This document shows, piece by piece, positions 8,968 to 20,356 of a DNA stretch of 64,000 bases. The first letter of the stretch is position 1. Each line of letters starts with the position of its first letter. The notes beneath the pieces are model-generated. The model made no database searches and was not told the origin of the DNA. It saw nothing but the letters and a program-made list of their open reading frames with translations. Origin of the DNA: Paracoccaceae bacterium (GTDB taxonomy: Bacteria > Pseudomonadota > Alphaproteobacteria > Rhodobacterales > Rhodobacteraceae); the NCBI GenBank assembly GCA_024226455.1, contig JAAELR010000071.1, positions 1 through 64,000 of the forward strand. The letters run 5' to 3'. A program made the position numbers and the translations under genes.

Positions 8968-9539
8968 CCGACAAACCCGCACAAGTGACGGCACTGGATC
9001 TGCCTATGGTCGATCCGTTACCAGAGGCAACGCAGAAATACTTCGACATCTGTCAGGACAAGCTTGGGCTGATCCCGAATGTGCTGCAGGCCTATGCGTT
9101 CGACATCGATAAGCTGAATTCGTTCACGACGCTCTATAATGACGTCATGCTGGCCGGCAGCGGGCTGAGCAAGCTGGAACGAGAGATGATTGCGGTGGTG
9201 GTGAGTTCCATCAACCGCTGCTGGTACTGCCAGGTGGCGCATGGTGCCGCGGTGAGGCAGCTTTCCGGTGACCCCAAGCTGGGCGAAGCGATGGTGATGA
9301 ACTACCGCGTTGCCGATCTTGACGCGCGACAACGGGCGATGCTGGATTTCTCGGTCAAGGTCACCAAGGCCAGTTCCGAGGTCGAGGAGGCCGACCGGCA
9401 GGCGCTGCGCGAGGTCGGCTTTTCCGACCGCGATATCTTTGACATCGCCAATGTGGTGGGGTTCTACAACATGTCGAACCGTGTCGCATCCGCAACCGGC
9501 ATGCTGCCCAACGACGACTATCACGCCGCCGCGAGATGA
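8964..9539 (+). CDS. Peroxidase-related enzyme, AhpD/carboxymuconolactone decarboxylase-like
   Basis: 191 residues. The CxxC-x3-H motif CWYCQVAH (Cys86, Cys89, His93) is the redox centre of AhpD-type proteins, and the surrounding helical sequence (LSKLEREMIAVVVSS) is typical of the peroxidase-related subfamily (TIGR01926-like). Likely a thiol peroxidase or its disulfide reductase in the cytosol. It lies in a run of four coupled genes (8218-10477), overlapping both neighbours by ATGA. Confidence 0.88.
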   Translation: MTDKPAQVTALDLPMVDPLPEATQKYFDICQDKLGLIPNVLQAYAFDIDKLNSFTTLYNDVMLAGSGLSKLEREMIAVVVSSINRCWYCQVAHGAAVRQLSGDPKLGEAMVMNYRVADLDARQRAMLDFSVKVTKASSEVEEADRQALREVGFSDRDIFDIANVVGFYNMSNRVASATGMLPNDDYHAAAR

Positions 9540-10477
9540 TCCCGCGCACCGCTATAACGGCGCTTGCGCTATGCATCTTTGGAGCCGCTGCGCAGGCGAT
9601 GACGTTGGACTTCCCTTCGCTCGCATCGCCTGTGGCAGAAAAGAGCGTGGCAAGCTCCAGCTATTTCGTGCCGACCGGGCCTTTTGCCGACGGTCCGCTG
9701 GACGGCGTCACCGCCGAGGGCGCGGTGCACCAGCAAAGCTGGAAACTGGGCGGCGGCGGACTGACCACGATGCAGATACTTGCGCCGCTTCGCGAGCAGC
9801 TTGAGGCGCAGGGGTTTTCGACTTTGTATGAGTGCGAGGCCAAGATCTGCGGTGGTTTCGATTTCCGTTATCAGGTCGATGTTCTGCCAGAGCCCGACAT
9901 GCACGTGAACCTGGGCGATTTCCGCTATCTCGCGGTAACGAAGGCGGCTGAAGGATATCCCGAATATGTCGCGCTGATCGTCAGCCGCAGCGCCAATGCC
10001 GGTTTTGTGCAGCTCACCAGTATCGGTAAGCCCAACGCCGCCGCAAACATCACCGCCTCGACCAAGGCGCCGCCCCCGCGCACCTCGCCGATCGCGGCTG
10101 GGCCGGTGGGTTCTCAGCTTGAGATAGCCGGGCACGCGACGCTGGACGATCTGTTGTTCCGTACCGGCTCGTCCGAGCTTGGCGTCGATCGCTTCGCCTC
10201 GCTGGATAACCTGGCCTCTTACCTGACGGCCCGCCCCGACCGGCAGGTCGTGCTGGTGGGCCATACCGATGCCGAGGGTGCGCTGGATACCAATGTCGTC
10301 CTGTCGCGCCGCCGCGCCGCGGCGGTGATGGACCGACTCGTTCATCAGTACGGGGTTAGCCCGGAACAAGTGTCTGCCGACGGCGTCGGCTATCTCTCGC
10401 CGCGCGCCAGCAACCTTACCGACGAAGGCCGCACTCAGAATCGGCGCGTCGAGGTGGTGCTGACTTCGACTGAATAA
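9536..10477 (+). CDS. OmpA-family envelope protein
   Basis: 313 residues. An N-terminal signal peptide (MIPRTAITALALCIFGAAAQA) is followed by a ~170-residue domain with no recognised relatives and a C-terminal OmpA/MotB peptidoglycan-binding domain (residues ~200-312). The latter shows TGSSELGVDR, VLVGHTDAEGALDTN, LSRRRAAAV and GRTQNRRVEV, the expected peptidoglycan-contacting Asp and Arg residues. Probably an outer-membrane or periplasmic protein anchored to murein. Last gene of the ATGA-linked run from 8218. Confidence 0.88.
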   Translation: MIPRTAITALALCIFGAAAQAMTLDFPSLASPVAEKSVASSSYFVPTGPFADGPLDGVTAEGAVHQQSWKLGGGGLTTMQILAPLREQLEAQGFSTLYECEAKICGGFDFRYQVDVLPEPDMHVNLGDFRYLAVTKAAEGYPEYVALIVSRSANAGFVQLTSIGKPNAAANITASTKAPPPRTSPIAAGPVGSQLEIAGHATLDDLLFRTGSSELGVDRFASLDNLASYLTARPDRQVVLVGHTDAEGALDTNVVLSRRRAAAVMDRLVHQYGVSPEQVSADGVGYLSPRASNLTDEGRTQNRRVEVVLTSTE

Positions 10478-10646
10478 CCGCAAGAATTCAGCATACTACA
10501 GGAAATGAGTCTGACGGAATGTGGGTGATTCTACCGCCCGGGACCGTTCGGTTTTGTCCTGCGTCAAAAAGGACACTTCCAAAACATAACAACATTTGAA
10601 TATATAGATACTTGTAAGAATGCACCGACACACGGGAGTTGACCTC

Positions 10647-11264
10647 ATGAACCGTCACATTAAAGGACTGGCCGCGGCAATCGCTCTCGTCGTGACCACC
10701 GGAACCACAACATTCGCAGCCGACACCGAGCACAAGTTTGAACTGGCCGCAGAGTTTTACGGCCAGTGCAACGACGTCACCAACGCCGACTTCACTAAGA
10801 TCCGGGAAGACGTCCGCGCTTTCACGGACATGGAGGTCATGGCCGAGACGCTGAACGATCCCAAGAAGTTCTTCCGCCTGATGGAGGTTGTGAACGATCC
10901 GGCGACCATCCATGTGATGATGAATTGTGCCACCGAGCCGGTGATGTGGGATACTTGGATGGCGGGCATGTTCGACATCGAGAAATGGGCCATGGCCTCG
11001 GCCAAGATGATGAACCCCGAAGGTATGTACGCGTGGATGCTGGCGCCGGTCGATCTGGATGTCTGGAGCTCGATCATCGCGCATGGCGACCCCAACAAAT
11101 ACGTCCGCTGGGGCACGGCGTTCATTACGGCCGATTTCTACAAGCCGGTGACCAACATGGTCGAGGTTGACTGGTGGGGTAAGCGCCTGGACTGGATGAC
11201 CACGCTGGACAGCTACAAACCGATGCTGGACATCACCGGCCTGAGCTACTTCACCCAATCCTAA
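10647..11264 (+). CDS. Exported protein of unknown function, Met/Trp-rich
   Basis: 205 residues from the chosen start MNRHIKGLA; an upstream in-frame ATG at 10620 would precede the hydrophobic core by nine more residues. A clear Sec signal (to about TTTFAAD) precedes a mature domain rich in Met and Trp (VMWDTWMAGMF, MYAWMLAPVDLDVW, VDWWGKRLDWM) with two Cys (GQCND, MNCATE) that could form a disulfide. I do not recognise the family. The 169-base upstream region is AT-rich just before the gene and should carry its own promoter; a strong hairpin follows at 11316, so this is probably a monocistronic, well-expressed gene. Confidence 0.75.
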   Translation: MNRHIKGLAAAIALVVTTGTTTFAADTEHKFELAAEFYGQCNDVTNADFTKIREDVRAFTDMEVMAETLNDPKKFFRLMEVVNDPATIHVMMNCATEPVMWDTWMAGMFDIEKWAMASAKMMNPEGMYAWMLAPVDLDVWSSIIAHGDPNKYVRWGTAFITADFYKPVTNMVEVDWWGKRLDWMTTLDSYKPMLDITGLSYFTQS

Positions 11265-11315
11265 TCGAGAGACCCTCGCGGACCCCTTTCGGGGGCTGCG
11301 GGACAAGGGACGTAC

Positions 11316-11343
11316 AAAGCCCGGGGGGGTCTCTCCGGGCTTT
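11316..11343 (+). terminator. Rho-independent terminator
   Basis: A perfect 9-bp stem (AAAGCCCGG 11316-11324 with CCGGGCTTT 11335-11343), 10-base loop, followed by T and GTAGTG. It lies 51 bases past the exported-protein stop. A second imperfect GC-rich hairpin (11274-11306) precedes it. Confidence 0.8.
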
Positions 11344-11567
11344 TGTAGTGCGGTAGTGTCATGTCCGCCGACAATGACACGCCAACCGCAAAGCGCCTCG
11401 GTTCATCCGCCTGCTCCGGTCGGGCGGGATTGGCGCTTGCCGGAACTATAGTGTCTCGTCGAGATGCCACCGCCTGCTTCAGTTGGTGAAACAGATTGGC
11501 GGAAGGCTTCGGGGCTATTGCTGCCGGTGCCTGATCCAGTCCTTTGGCAGGTGCGCCAAACAGGAGA

Positions 11568-11596
11568 AAGGCCGGTATGCCATGCATCCCGGCCTT
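11568..11596 (-). terminator. Probable terminator of the LysR gene
   Basis: An 8-bp stem AAGGCCGG/CCGGCCTT with a 13-base loop, 33 bases beyond the LysR stop. Read on the minus strand the distal arm runs into TTTCTCC. The rest of the 365-base gap 11265-11629 holds the plus-strand terminator and no supportable gene. Confidence 0.55.
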
Positions 11597-11629
11597 CCAG
11601 ATAGCTATAAGGTACTTGGGCGGAGTGAA

Positions 11630-12535
11630 CTACCAGCTATCGGGACCCTTGTCGGCAAAGTGATGTACCAGGAAGTCAATGAACGCACGCACCTTGGGCT
11701 GGGTAAACCGGCCCGGCGGATAGACCGCGTAGATGCCCTGCGTTTCAACCGGCAATTCCGGGATCGCCTCTTCCACCTGACCTGAGTCCAGCGCGTCAGC
11801 ATAGAGAAAGCTTGGCAGAAAAGCGATGCCGAGGCCCGAGATGGCGGCGTTCAGCAGAGACTGACCGTCATTGACCGATAGCCAGCCAGCCGTGCGGACC
11901 TGACGCTTTTCACCGGAAGGTGCAGTCAGTTTCCACAAATTGCCCGAGGACTGGCTGGAATAGTGCAAGAGCTTGTGTTCGTTCAGATCGTCGATCTTCA
12001 ACGGGTGGCCGTATTTCTGGAAATACTCGGGCGAGCCGATCATGCGTTTAGAGGTCTCGGTCAACTTTCGGGCGCGTAGGGTGCTGTCTTCCAGCTCACC
12101 GATGCGCACGGCCATGTCGAAGCCTTCGCTGATCAGTTCCACATAGCGGTTGTTGAGCACCATGTTGACCGTGATATCGGGGAATTCGGACAGGAATTCG
12201 CCCAACACAGGGGAAAGGTGATTGACGCCGAAGTCGGTGGCGACACTGATCCGCAGCAGCCCCGAGGGCGCGGATTGCATTGAGGTGACCAGGGCATCGG
12301 CCTCGCCGGCATCATTCAGAACCCGGCGGGCGCGGTCGTAATAGGCAAGCCCGATCTCGGTGGGACTGACCCGCCGCGTGGTGCGGTTCAGAAGCCGCGC
12401 GCCAAGGCGGGCCTCAAGCGAGGATACATGTTTCGAGACGGCGGATTTGGAGATCCCCATCTTCTTGGCAGCGTCGGTGAATCCCCCTTGGTCCACAACC
12501 GTCGCGAAAGCCTCCATTTCTGTCAGTCTATCCAT
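11630..12535 (-). CDS. LysR-type transcriptional regulator
   Basis: 301 residues, typical length. N-terminal winged helix-turn-helix at residues ~1-60 (MEAFATVVDQGGFTDAAKKM, ISKSAVSKHVSSLEARLG) then a periplasmic-binding-like effector domain (LLRISVATDFGVNHLSPVL). The sequence resembles the large CrgA/YafC-like group whose members often act on oxidoreductase or quinone-linked genes. The gene next upstream in the genome is a dienoyl-CoA reductase transcribed in the same direction, 491 bases away, so no divergent target is evident. Confidence 0.92.
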   Translation of the reverse strand: MDRLTEMEAFATVVDQGGFTDAAKKMGISKSAVSKHVSSLEARLGARLLNRTTRRVSPTEIGLAYYDRARRVLNDAGEADALVTSMQSAPSGLLRISVATDFGVNHLSPVLGEFLSEFPDITVNMVLNNRYVELISEGFDMAVRIGELEDSTLRARKLTETSKRMIGSPEYFQKYGHPLKIDDLNEHKLLHYSSQSSGNLWKLTAPSGEKRQVRTAGWLSVNDGQSLLNAAISGLGIAFLPSFLYADALDSGQVEEAIPELPVETQGIYAVYPPGRFTQPKVRAFIDFLVHHFADKGPDSW

Positions 12536-12982
12536 AATCTACTCGATTTCATCTCGGCCCCTCAGATTGGGTGTATCGCGGTGAAATCGGGCAGGAATGC
12601 GGAGGCGGCCTGACAATACTTGGGTTTTGCGGTGGATCGTCCCGTAAAGGGAAACATGGAAACGCTGTGTTGTAGGCGAAATGAACCGATCAATACCCCA
12701 GGCTTGCCTGAAGCCCGAAACCTGAATTTCAGAATGAGAATTTTGAAAAGCCCGGGAGGCACTCTCCCTATAAGAGAAATCTGGTAGAGGTTATAACCAA
12801 CCCAGTGAGGGGCACGGTATCCATCCGATCTACCCGGCGAAAGACATGGCCCGAACAGAGCCCGGTCCGGCTGGTCCGAGTCTATGCATACAATGTCGCA
12901 TCGGAAAGGTAGGCGATTGCGGTTCAAGAAATGCCAGGCGCCCGTCAGGCAAGGCAGGCTCACTTGGTGCTCTGCACATCTT
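12536..12982. other. Intergenic region without a supportable gene
   Basis: About 450 bases upstream of the LysR start. Lower in GC than the coding flanks, with no frame that resembles a protein on either strand, no tRNA-like fold noticed and no repeat shared with other parts of the window. It presumably holds the LysR promoter near 12540-12600. Possibly decayed sequence. Confidence 0.5.
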
Positions 12983-13012
12983 GGACAGCCGGTCAGAACC
13001 GACCGGCTGTCC
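12983..13012. terminator. Strong hairpin after the dienoyl-CoA reductase gene
   Basis: A perfect 12-bp inverted repeat (GGACAGCCGGTC / GACCGGCTGTCC) with a 6-base loop, 14 bases beyond the minus-strand stop at 13027. There is no T-run, so it may act as an mRNA 3'-end stabiliser or Rho-assisted terminator. Confidence 0.65.
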
Positions 13013-13026
13013 TGAGTTGCACCGGC

Positions 13027-15099
<2,073 letters not shown>

Positions 15100-15228
15100 T
15101 CACCTGCAAACGCAGCGTCACCGAGGCGCATCAACCGGAGGATTTGTCGACCATCAGCGGCATCAAGAAATACTGGTAGTGTCCCTGGGCGTGGTGTAAA
15201 TTGTTCTTCGGCTGGGTTTTGAGCCGGT

Positions 15229-15580
15229 TTACAGGGCGGCGATTTCGGCCGGGTCTATGGTGGCATCCTCGCAGATGGTGGCGACAGTTTCCAGCGTCAT
15301 GTATCGGCGTGTGACCGCCCATTCGTCGTTGTGCTCCAACATCAACGCTCCAACGAGACGCCTGATGGCCGCCTCGTTCGGGAGTAAGGGCCTGGCCGCC
15401 ACCGGTTCGAGGGAAGGACCGAACGCCCACCACATTGGTGCGGCGCTTGATTTCTTTGTTGAGGCGTTCAAGCGGATTGGTGGAGTGTATTTGCCACCAG
15501 TGGGCCTGCGGGAGTGAGCGCCGCCGCGGAAACCATCCGGGGGATCGTTTCAGGCGTGAACGGGCGGAGCCCTTGTAGGC
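15229..15580 (-). pseudogene. IS256-family transposase, C-terminal fragment
   Basis: Read on the minus strand the fragment starts near DVLAYKG and continues HSTNPLERLNKEIKRRTNVVGV, then shifts frame into AIRRLVGALMLEHNDEW and a normal C-terminus ending IAAL (stop at 15229). These are the signature blocks of mutator-type IS256 transposases. The N-terminal two thirds, including the first two catalytic Asp residues, are missing. Two extra sequences relative to family consensus (after LAYKG and after NVVGV) are shared with the plus-strand copy at 15682. Confidence 0.8.
15529..15551. repeat. Palindromic insert, copy 1
   Basis: GAAACCATCC-GGG-GGATCGTTTC: a 10-bp near-perfect palindrome at the core of a ~65-base sequence inserted in the transposase gene just after the LAYKG codons. 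The same insert occurs in inverted orientation at 16287-16309. Confidence 0.65.
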
Positions 15581-15681
15581 CAGCACGTCAGGCGAAGCCC
15601 GCGCGGGTTGCTGAGCGGTCATGGACGTTCTCCGGTAGGGTTTGGGTTGCAAACCAGATCTACCAATCAAGGAGATCACCC

Positions 15682-16609
15682 ATGCCCAAGGACACGATAG
15701 CACAAACAGTGGCCTTGAACGTGCTTCTTTCGGAGACGGCTGACCACCAAATCCTGTCCGGATGCTGGGCTTCGTTGCGAACCGTTTGATGGCGCTTGAT
15801 GCAGACCATCTGTGTGGTGCCCAAGCGCATGAACGGTCCATCAAGCGGGTAAACCGCCGGAATGGGTATCGTGAGCGCCGGTGGGAAACCCGCGCCGGGG
15901 CCGTCGGCGTTCAAATTCCTAAACTGCGCAAAGGGTCGTATTTCCCGAAATTCCTGGAGCCGCGCCGAGCCTCGCAAAAGGCCATGACCGCAGTCATTCA
16001 GGAAGCCGATATTCAAGGCGTCTCGACACGCTCGGTCGACGATCTGGTCAAAGCGATGGGCATGACCGGCATCTCCAAGAGCCAGGTCTCTCGCCTCTGT
16101 GTCGAGATCGATGAACGGGTTGATGCTTTCCTTGACCGGCCGCTGGAGGGCGAGTGGCCCTATCCATTGGCTGGCAGGTGAATGCGCAGCAATCACCGAG
16201 AAGCTCTCACACGACAAACTCGCCCAGTTGATGATCCGTGCCGAAGACGAGGTCTTGGCCTACAAGGGCTCGGTCGGTTCACGCCTGAAACGATCCCCCG
16301 GATGGTTTCCGCAGCGGCGCTCACTCCCGCAAAGCCACTGGCACCAGATCCATTCAACAAACCCATTGGAACGACTCAATAATGAGATCAAGCGTCGCGC
16401 CAATGTTGTCGGCGTTCGGACCTTCCCTCGAACCGGTGGCGGTCAGGCCCTCCCTCCCTGACGAGCCCGCCATCAGGCGCCTCGTCGGCGCACTGATGCT
16501 GGAGCACAACGACGAATGGGCGGTCACACGCCGTTACATGGCGCTGGAAACCGTCGCCGCCATCTGCGAGCATACCACCATGGACCCGGCGCAAATCGCC
16601 GCCCTGTAA
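15682..16609 (+). pseudogene. IS256-family transposase, internally deleted and frameshifted
   Basis: Starts MPKDTIAQTVALNVLL after a good ribosome site (AAGGAG), shifts frame near 15755 into MLGFVANRLMALDADHLCG, and continues through NGYRERRWETRAGAV and GISKSQVSRLC to RPLEGEWPYPL near 16170. The catalytic centre (WLDATYVK-like Asp block through the second Asp, about 150 residues in relatives) is gone; sequence resumes at AEDEVLAYKGS, continues HSTNPLERLNNEIKRRANVVGV, and after another frame change ends AIRRLVGALMLEHNDEW...IAAL. Non-functional. Confidence 0.82.
16287..16309. repeat. Palindromic insert, copy 2
   Basis: GAAACGATCC-CCC-GGATGGTTTC, 9 of 10 positions palindromic, embedded in the same flanking bases as copy 1 (GTTCACGCCT on one side, GCGGCGCTCACTCCCGCA on the other). 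Located after the LAYKG codons of the plus-strand transposase remnant. Confidence 0.65.
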
Positions 16610-16615
16610 ACCCGC

Positions 16616-17038
16616 TCAACACCAAGCAGGAGAACAAATAGCAACACGTATTGGGACACTACCCCCGGCGAATTCCCGGTCCGTCAGCAGGATTTCAATC
16701 TGGCCCGCACCAAACAGGCGCACAAACCGATCCATCAAGGCACAGCGCAGCCTATGATCGCGGCTACTGCCATGGGGTAGAAACGACCACATCAGGGGCA
16801 CCCGAAACCGCCGCGTGATTGCCGCCAGAACCAAAATGTTGGTATCGCTTTTGCCCAGCCTCCAATTGGTGCGATCCAGCGCCAAAACCAGCCGGCGCTT
16901 CTCCGGCCCCAGCATATTCACCGCCAGCCAGGCCACCAGGCCGGTCAGTATAACGCAGAACGTCACCAGACGCGACTTGCTGAGATCAAAGTGCGGGCGT
17001 AGCGTAGTCAGCAGAGAGGTGATTTGGAGATCTGTCAT
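16616..17038 (-). pseudogene. IS4-family transposase fragment
   Basis: Starts MTDLQITSLLTTLRPHFDLSKSR (ATG at 17038) and contains LALDRTNWRLGKSDTNILVLA, the first catalytic Asp block of IS4/DDE transposases, then LLTDREF with the second Asp. About 40 residues expected between FCVILTGL and WLAVNML are missing, and the gene is cut at about 16663 by the end of the IS256 remnant; the last ~15 codons read IS256 end sequence. The C-terminal half with the catalytic Glu is not found on the other side of the IS256 block. Confidence 0.78.
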
Positions 17039-17157
17039 TGGGTATAACCGCCATGCTGTTTGATATGGGGCGCGGGCGGGGCCGCCACAAGCCTTGATCC
17101 CCGGGAGCGGGTATTCCTGCGTTGAATCCGCCGGGGCCGCCGTCTAGCCTTTGCCAT

Positions 17158-18048
17158 ATGCCCAGTCGTTATCCAGCCGCATTCGAGGGTTTTGTCGCGC
17201 CGGCCCGTGCGCGTCCGCAGGTTTGGCGGCTGCTGGCCGGGCTGTGCTTGGCCGGGCTGGGGTATGCGCTCTGGTCGGCCGGGGCCGTCGCGCTCTATTG
17301 GGGGGCGCTGGGGCCGGAGCGGCCTGAAAGCTGGGCCTCGGCCCTGCCCGATGCCGAAACGCCCGCCGGCGCCTTTGTGATGCTTTCGACCGTCCTCGGT
17401 ATGGCGCTGGGCACGGTGCTGGCCGCGCGCCTGTTCCATGCCCGCCGTTCCGCGACGCTGTTCGGTCGCGCGCCCGTGGTGCCGCGCGATTTCGTCATAG
17501 CGGCAGGGCTGGTGGGCGTGATCTATGCGGCCTCATTGGCGCTGTGGTTTGCGCGCTTCGATCCGGTACCGCAGCTCGACCCCGGGCGCTGGCTAGCATT
17601 GCTGCCCTTTGCCTTGTTGGCGGTCCTGATCCAGACCGGGGCCGAGGAACTGGTGTTCCGCGGCTATCTGCAACAGCAACTCGCCGCGCGGTTCCGGTCG
17701 CCGCTTGTGTGGCTGCTGCTGCCCAGCCTCGGCTTCGGTCTGGCGCATTACGATCCGGGGGCCACAGGCGCAAACCTGTGGCTGGTAGTTGCCGCCACCG
17801 CCCTTTTTGGACTTGCCGCCGCCGATCTGACAGCGCGAAGTGGCAGTATCGGGGCCGCCTGGGGATTTCACTTTGCCAACAACACCGCTGCGCTGCTTGT
17901 GGTCGCTGTCAAGGGCACGATCCCCGGCCTTGCACTGTTCACAACGCCATACACCGCCGATGATCCGGCCATGGCACGGCTGCTGGCGATCGACATCGCC
18001 ACGCTCGGCATCGCCTGGTTTGTGGTACGCCGCGCACTGCAGCGCTGA
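17158..18048 (+). CDS. CPBP-family intramembrane metalloprotease
   Basis: 296 residues with about eight hydrophobic segments. The Abi/CPBP (CAAX-protease-like) motifs are [11 protein letters not shown] (Glu163-Glu164-xxx-Arg168), FGLAHYD (His197) and the later HFANN, which form the metal site. Start at ATG 17158 ([11 protein letters not shown]); an in-frame ATG at 17122 is less likely because conserved sequence begins later. Inner-membrane protein; substrates unknown. It sits between the IS4 fragment and accD, 65 bases before the latter. Confidence 0.9.
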   Translation: MPSRYPAAFEGFVAPARARPQVWRLLAGLCLAGLGYALWSAGAVALYWGALGPERPESWASALPDAETPAGAFVMLSTVLGMALGTVLAARLFHARRSATLFGRAPVVPRDFVIAAGLVGVIYAASLALWFARFDPVPQLDPGRWLALLPFALLAVLIQTGAEELVFRGYLQQQLAARFRSPLVWLLLPSLGFGLAHYDPGATGANLWLVVAATALFGLAAADLTARSGSIGAAWGFHFANNTAALLVVAVKGTIPGLALFTTPYTADDPAMARLLAIDIATLGIAWFVVRRALQR

Positions 18049-18113
18049 TTGCATTTCACCGCGTCCGGGCTTATCTCAGCCGGATATCCGCCAAGGGAAG
18101 GCTGCAGCCCGCG

Positions 18114-19079
18114 ATGAACTGGATTTCCAACTACGTCCGCCCCAAGATAAACTCGCTGTTTTCACGCCGCGAGGTGCCAGAGAATCTTTGGTCGAAGTGC
18201 GAGGAATGCGGCACGATGCTGTTCCACCGAGAGCTTTCGGACAATCTTCATGTGTGCACCAGCTGCGATCACCACATGGCAATCTGCCCGCGCGAGCGCT
18301 TTGCGTCGCTGTTCGATGGTGGTGTCTTTGGCGAGATCGAGGTGCCGGAAACAAGGCCCGACCCGCTGCAGTTCCGCGATCAGAAGAAATACCCCGACCG
18401 GATGAAACTGGCGCAGCGAACCACCGGAGAGGCAGAGGCGATGATGGTGGTGCAGGGCGAGATCGGGCGCACGCCGATCATTGCCGCGGCGCAGGATTTC
18501 AGTTTCATGGGCGGCTCGATGGGCATGTTCGTCGGCAACGCGATCATCACCGCGGCACAGGCCGCCGTGCAGATGAAGCGCCCGCTGATCCTGTTTTCCG
18601 CCGCCGGTGGAGCACGGATGCAGGAGGGTATCCTGAGCCTGATGCAGATGCCGCGTACCACCGTCGCGGTGGAGATGCTGAAAGAGGCCGGGCTGCCCTA
18701 TATCGTCGTGCTGACCCATCCCACCACCGGCGGGGTGACCGCCAGCTACGCCATGCTGGGCGACGTGCATATCGCCGAGCCCAACGCGCTGATCTGCTTT
18801 GCCGGCCCGCGGGTTATCGAACAGACCATCCGCGAGAAGCTGCCAGAGGGTTTCCAGCGCGCCGAATACCTGCTCGACCACGGCATGCTCGACCGGGTCA
18901 CCCACCGCAAGAACATGCGCGATGAGCTGATCACCATCACCCGGATGCTGCTGGGTGAAGGTCCCGCGATCATGGGCGACCTGCCCGCGCCGTCGCCCGA
19001 GACAGAGCAGCAAGCGCCGCCACCCGCCGATACGGCGCCGACCGGTGCGGAAGGCTCCGCCGAGGCCGAAAAGGCGTGA
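18114..19079 (+). CDS. accD: Acetyl-CoA carboxylase carboxyltransferase subunit beta
   Basis: 321 residues. An N-terminal zinc ribbon (CEECG...CTSCDHH) precedes the crotonase-like carboxyltransferase domain with [12 protein letters not shown] and [14 protein letters not shown], the oxyanion and CoA-binding blocks. Pairs with AccA to transfer carboxyl from biotin to acetyl-CoA in fatty-acid synthesis. A ~35-residue Pro/Glu/Ala-rich tail follows the conserved domain. The stop overlaps the GTG start of folC (GTGA at 19076-19079), the common alphaproteobacterial accD-folC arrangement. Confidence 0.96.
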   Translation: MNWISNYVRPKINSLFSRREVPENLWSKCEECGTMLFHRELSDNLHVCTSCDHHMAICPRERFASLFDGGVFGEIEVPETRPDPLQFRDQKKYPDRMKLAQRTTGEAEAMMVVQGEIGRTPIIAAAQDFSFMGGSMGMFVGNAIITAAQAAVQMKRPLILFSAAGGARMQEGILSLMQMPRTTVAVEMLKEAGLPYIVVLTHPTTGGVTASYAMLGDVHIAEPNALICFAGPRVIEQTIREKLPEGFQRAEYLLDHGMLDRVTHRKNMRDELITITRMLLGEGPAIMGDLPAPSPETEQQAPPPADTAPTGAEGSAEAEKA

Positions 19080-20350
19080 ACCGCGCCAGATCCGACATCA
19101 TCCTGGAACGGATGATGTCGCTGCATCCCAAGATCATCGACCTGACGCTTGACCGCGTATGGCGTCTACTGGAGGCGTTGGGCAATCCGCAGGACGGGCT
19201 GCCGCCGGTGATCCATATCGCCGGCACCAACGGCAAGGGTTCTGTCCAGGCGATGTTGCGTGCCGGGCTCGAAGGCGCGGGGCTGGCCGCGCATGCCTAT
19301 ATATCACCGCATCTGGTGCGGTTTCACGAACGTATCCGGCTCGCCGGAGAGCTGATATCCGAGGCGCATCTGACAAAGGTGCTTGACGAGTGCGAGGCCG
19401 CCAACGGTGGCGCGGGTATCACCTATTTCGAGATCACCACATGCGCCGCGCTCCTGGCCTTTTCCCGGGTACCGGCGGACTACACCCTGCTGGAGGTCGG
19501 TCTTGGCGGACGGCTGGATGCCACCAACGTCATCGACCGCCCCGCACTCTCGGTGATCACGCCGGTATCGGTCGATCACCAGCAGTTCCTCGGCGATACG
19601 CTGGCAGAGATCGCGTTCGAAAAGGCAGGCGTGCTGAAACGCGGCGTGGCTTGCGTCGTCGGACGGCAGAAGGATGCCGCGCTGGAAGTGATAGAGCGGC
19701 AGGCGACCCGGGTCGGTGCGCCGCTGCTGACACATGGCCAGCACTGGCATGTCTGGCAAGAACGCGGATGGCTGGTGTTTCAGGAGGAGACCGGGTTGCT
19801 GGATCTGCCGCTACCGGCGCTGAGGGGGGCGCATCAGATCGAGAATGCGGGCATCGCTCTCGCCGGATTGCGCGCGCTGGGCTTTGGCGAAACCGCCTGC
19901 GAGGCGGCACTGCGCGATGCCTGCTGGCCCGCCCGGACACAAAGGCTGACCACTGGCCCGCTGGCCGAGGCCGCACCCCAGGCCGAACTTGTTCTCGACG
20001 GAGGCCACAACCCGGCCGCGGGTCTGGCGTTGGCCGCCTGGCTTGGATCCCTGCCGCCGCGCCCGCTGCATCTGGTTGTCGGAATGCTCGACACCAAGGA
20101 TATCGGCGGCTACCTGCGCCCGCTGGCCGATCTGGCGCTGGGCTTGTATGGAGTTTCGATCCCCGGTCAGACCGCGACCCTTCAGGCGGCGCAAACCGTC
20201 GCCGCCGCCCGCGCCGAAGGGATGCGGGCAACAGAGGCAGAAAGCGTTGGGACCGCCGTGGCGGCGATTGCCACCGCTGAACCCGGGGCACGCATCGTAA
20301 TCTGCGGCTCGCTCTATCTCGCCGGAGAGGTGCTGCGCGACAATGGCTGA
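19076..20350 (+). CDS. folC: Bifunctional dihydrofolate/folylpolyglutamate synthase
   Basis: 424 residues from a GTG start overlapping accD. Mur-ligase-type ATPase: [16 protein letters not shown]-loop, [41 protein letters not shown], and the C-terminal [10 protein letters not shown] block that binds folate/glutamate. Adds glutamate to dihydropteroate and to folates. Convergent with the exported-protein gene at 20357, 6 bases away, with no obvious terminator. Confidence 0.95.
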   Translation: MNRARSDIILERMMSLHPKIIDLTLDRVWRLLEALGNPQDGLPPVIHIAGTNGKGSVQAMLRAGLEGAGLAAHAYISPHLVRFHERIRLAGELISEAHLTKVLDECEAANGGAGITYFEITTCAALLAFSRVPADYTLLEVGLGGRLDATNVIDRPALSVITPVSVDHQQFLGDTLAEIAFEKAGVLKRGVACVVGRQKDAALEVIERQATRVGAPLLTHGQHWHVWQERGWLVFQEETGLLDLPLPALRGAHQIENAGIALAGLRALGFGETACEAALRDACWPARTQRLTTGPLAEAAPQAELVLDGGHNPAAGLALAAWLGSLPPRPLHLVVGMLDTKDIGGYLRPLADLALGLYGVSIPGQTATLQAAQTVAAARAEGMRATEAESVGTAVAAIATAEPGARIVICGSLYLAGEVLRDNG

Positions 20351-20356
20351 TCCGGG

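Larger units (their letters stand above)
15175..16663. mobile_element. Compound IS256-family remnant with inverted outer ends
   Basis: Both outer ends carry the same ~58-base terminal sequence in inverted orientation, beginning GGTAGTGTCCC at 15175 and ending GGGACACTACC at 16663; the matching inner part ends at ...GGTTTACA near 15234 and its complement TGTAAACC near 16607. Inside are the C-terminal end of one transposase (minus strand) and a deleted, frameshifted copy of a second (plus strand), joined head to head near 15600-15680. No target-site duplication is seen at the outer edges. It is not mobile by itself. Confidence 0.75.

Noticed and set aside
12562-12963. Minus-strand 133-codon frame between LysR and fadH
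   Set aside because: No family resemblance, no ribosome site and biased, low-complexity composition; treated as intergenic.
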